64,000 bases of DNA from Burhinus oedicnemus (Eukaryota; Chordata; Aves; Charadriiformes; Burhinidae): contig VFFE01006841.1 of the NCBI GenBank assembly GCA_008921705.1, positions 321,499 to 385,498 of the forward strand. Reading direction: 5' to 3'. A program made the translations under genes and the position numbers. A model generated the notes under the pieces. The model was given only the letters and a program-made list of their open reading frames with translations, was not told the DNA's origin and made no database searches. Below, piece by piece: positions 60,619 through 64,000 of the stretch (the stretch's first letter is position 1; each line of letters opens with the position of its first letter).

Positions 60619-63600
60619 AAGTCCATGAAGGAAGATTTTAAAATGTTACTCCTACCACCAGATAGAATTATACATAAAGATTATACAATCTGGCACACCT
60701 TGGTAATTCAGCAAGTATTTTCTGTCCACTATTTTCATAGTTATGAAGTCATCCAAGTAAACTCTCCATTTCTTCTGCGTGAAATCAGAGCTTTAGGCTT
60801 AGCAGTTGTATTTTATTTCTGTCTATACTATTAAAAGCTCTTTCTAGATTAAGTGCTAAAATGCTTTACTGGCCCCAAGACCACAGTTTAGAAGAGGCCT
60901 CATCAGAAAGATACACATTAAATATGCATCAAACACAACTAGACACCAGAACAACCCTTATTTCTAGGGGCACCTGATTTCCAGGATGGGCCAGTATTTA
61001 GGGATGCCAAGACAGAAAGAACGATGAGCTAAGGCAACTGCAGAGTTGTTCCTGCCGTACTGCTCTAAAACATAGTATCAGCATTCAAATCAGTAGCCCT
61101 CAGCATAGGGCTTAAATTTCAGCTATTAATTACATGCTGCTATAAAATGCAGAGATATGGATAAGAAAATAGCAGCTTTTCAGTTATTACCATAATATGT
61201 AAATGAAAATATAGTTAGTGCCACAGGGAGGATCTCCTCTCATCACTGACAACTTTTTAAGATGACCCAAATCAAGACAAAGTACATTAAAGAACATGCA
61301 ATTTCTCCTCTCCGTATCACGAGGGGTTACCAGAGGTTGCCTCCTAATTAAAGTAAATGGTTTGATCAGGTCAGGTAATGCTGTGTACTATTATAAATGG
61401 GCCACGAATTCTATAGCTTACCTCTTATCAAATTCTAAAGATAATATAATTACAGAACATCCCTCATCTAAAAAGGCACTAAGTTATGATGACATGACAA
61501 AACTTCAGGTCTACTTGCTTAGCGTGATTTCGTGGCACCATCTTTTGCTGAAGAAAGCTTAAGCAAATAGTTAAGTATAAAATGATTTTCAAAGACCTGA
61601 GTAACCAACAGAGAAAAAAAGCCAACTTTTTTTTTTTTTTTTTTTAAATGTGTATTTCACACAATGACTCAAATTTCTCATTGTCAAAGGAAGAACATCT
61701 CCGTGGCTCTGCTGTCAGGCCACATACTGCAAAGCTTTTTGGGTTTCAATGACTTTGAGGATTATGCCAGTAGATGTTATAAGTCCCGGTCGAGTTATGT
61801 GAACCATGTGAGAGAAAATGCAAGTATCAAACAAAAGGTCATTTTGTTGGACTGGCTCTATACATTGGTCCTATGCATCAGGAAACTAACATCTACCCCC
61901 ATTCCGAAGACTGGAGTTAAATCAACACGATATTGGTATACACGGCAAGGAATGAAGAGGACAGTGACTGTAGTCATAGTATCTCTTTGCTTGCTCCTCA
62001 GGTCTTGAACAATTTGCTGCCAGGAACAAAGAATAGCCCAGATCCTTCAAAACAAGCTCTGATTCAGAGGATAATCTGAAGATTGTTTTGGCGGATCCAA
62101 AACGGGCTCTTGCTGCATGGACAAAGGAAGCATACCGTCAGTATGAACAATAAAACTAAATTGGAAAATTTCAAATAAAAAAGTTGGTTACTTGGAGGGA
62201 AATTCACATGTCTGTAAACCACTAAAAAAATTTTACTCTTTTTGATGTTAATTAGTACAGATTTCAAAGAGGAAAAAAAGGCAAGAAGTTAAAATAAACT
62301 TGTTTCACTTTTGAATAGCCACAAAGAGTTTTATGGAGCATGCCTACGCTTCTCGCTCTTCATTACTTTGCAGTAACAAATCTCAATCTATTTTTCTGTT
62401 TCTCCCTGTCAAACAGCTGAATATTGGAATATTGCTGCTATTTTCCTATTACAGAGGGACTGAAAAAAAAAAAATGGAACTGACTTCTCTTTATGCCAAT
62501 TTTTGAAAATAAGTCAGCCGATCATTTCCTTGGGCTATCTACTTTCTCTCTGTGCACGCAATCTACTTGGCCTTCACTGTAAACAATTATTTTTTTATTA
62601 ACATATTTTTTTTAAATCTGATTTCTGTAAAGAAGCACAAGAAAAAGCTCTGACTTGAATAAATACCTTGTTTCAGGGGAAATTTTTAAGTACAAACATT
62701 TACTTCATCATCACTTACATATTTTTAAAAACACTATACTCATTTTCCTCTTCCGAACAAACACATCGTAAAAAGACTATTTACTTCATCTTTCTCCACA
62801 CATTTCAGAGAGAAATAGAAGCTGCTAGAACTATGCAAGCATGTTTTTCCACCTGTCCCAAGGGCAATGCTACCCTCACAAAACAACAAATCTTCTCAGA
62901 TTAATCAATTTTTAAACTGATCTTAATAACGCATTACGACCTAGCCAACACCAATAGGATGCCAAGAGTTACGGTCCAAAGCGTAGAGCACATCTATTTC
63001 CTCAACACCTTTACATATAAGAAAAACTGTTTTGTTAAACTCTGTCTGCCTGGAACTTGACTACTTTGCAGAAGAGACATATGCAGAAGATACTAGTCGT
63101 ATGACACAGACACCTAAATAAATAAAAAGTCAACTCTGAACAAGTTGAAAAAATTCCACGCCTAGTTTCAAAGTGCCATCAGGGAACCTCTGATGATCTT
63201 TAATCTACAAATCTTACTCTGAGATGCGAGCATTCTCGTATCATCCCAAGGGAGTTGCCATATACCTAATATTTTTGCCTGCTTTTCAGGCAAAAGCAAA
63301 GTACGAAGAGAGAACTCATCAGCAATAACCTTAAAATCAACTAAGGTCAGAATACAATCTCTATATATAAAGTTAAAGGACACAACAACATGGCTCCTAC
63401 TTCACTCACCTTACCAGTTGTACATCCAAAATGTTCTCCTCTGCACTAGTAGAAATTACTCTTACCACAAAATCATACAAGTAGTTGTTCTCTGTCCCAT
63501 ATCAAATCAAATTATTTTATTGGCATTTACTCTCCGCAAACTAAGCAGCCATCTGTAAATGACCTGATCCACTCTAATGGAGTTGCCATCTTTGCCACTC

Positions 63601-64000
63601 TATGGCACTCAAAATCTTCTACAACTAGTTCAATTCCTGTTCTTTTAAAGACTTCAAGAAGACAAAAAAGACATAAAAACTAAACATATTATGAGAAAGA
63701 ATGTTTATCTTTAGAACTGGATAAGAAGAAATTGCTGTCACTGTTTTGTTTTTAAGTCAGCTTTTTGCTCTGTTCTCAGTCATAGCCAAAGACAGCTGAC
63801 AGAAATGTAAATTCAATTCTCATTTTGATACATTTCGTAATTCTAAAGAAATTCTCCAGAAAGGCAGTCACAAATGATATAAAAGCATTCACAGCTACAC
63901 AGCTACTTTACTATTTAAGACTATGCAAAGCACTACACTAATTAAAACAAAATATCCTTTTCTGCAGTAAACTATGCAAAAATTAGAAATGACATGCCAA

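Larger units (their letters stand above)
45869..64000 (-). other. OSBPL10: OSBPL10 intron (to window end)
   Basis: No further ORP10 exon is visible, so this looks like one long intron continuing past the window. It holds two CR1 copies, a solo LTR, several homopolymer and AAAT repeats, an unidentified open frame (49195-49518) and a 20-N gap. The stretches between these are AT-rich and show nothing recognisable. That the whole stretch is intronic is an inference from the absence of upstream exons. Confidence 0.65.

Noticed and set aside
60437..60628. Open frame crossing the N gap
   Set aside because: It is built from poly-A (Lys), unknown bases and poly-T (Phe), so it is an artefact of the gap.
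61664..62008. 114-codon plus-strand open frame
   Set aside because: No similarity recognised, no splice signals that would make an exon, and the length is within chance for a window this size.
1..64000. CRISPR array, operon, prophage or tRNA/rRNA genes
   Set aside because: None were seen. The split genes, CR1 elements and solo LTR are those of a vertebrate genome, and no cloverleaf with A/B boxes was noticed by eye.

Overview
The window is vertebrate nuclear DNA, almost certainly from a bird. It is AT-rich, its genes are split into small exons by long introns, and it carries several 5'-truncated CR1 LINE copies that end in the avian-type octamer (ATTCTATG / ATTCTGTG). It also holds a solo LTR of a type I associate with neoavian, especially passerine, endogenous retroviruses. 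No tool was run, so family names rest on motif and protein recognition.

Layout. (1) Positions 1-21000, + strand: the 3' part of STT3B, a catalytic subunit of the oligosaccharyltransferase. Eleven exons encode the last 534 residues. They correspond to exons 6-16 if the gene has the 16 exons of its human orthologue. They include the SVSE loop, the WWDYG motif and the DK motif, and they are followed by a 3'UTR with a good poly(A) site near 20982. (2) 21000-23200: a short spacer between two convergent genes. (3) 23200-64000, - strand: the 3' part of OSBPL10 (ORP10). Six exons encode the last 399 residues, which cover most of the lipid-transfer (ORD) domain with its EQVSHHPP fingerprint. The remaining upstream exons (PH domain) lie beyond position 64000 or were not found. 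From 45869 to the end the window appears to be one OSBPL10 intron.

Both genes read through intact: every exon junction has AG/GT borders and keeps the frame. They act in related places but not in one pathway. STT3B works in the ER membrane on N-glycosylation, while ORP10 moves lipids at ER contact sites. Their tail-to-tail order matches what I recall of human 3p23.

The introns carry CR1 fragments (4860, 16496, 26811, 49679, 56957), a 240-bp inverted-repeat MITE-like element with a TGA target duplication (7439-7678), a 1.13-kb solo LTR (52347-53480), simple repeats, and a 20-N assembly gap between a poly-A and a poly-T tract (60572-60591). I found no novel multi-gene system. The items most worth a second look are the MITE, the GC-rich hairpin patch in the OSBPL10 3' region, an unidentified 108-codon open frame at 49195-49518, and the repeated GTAC splice donors of OSBPL10.
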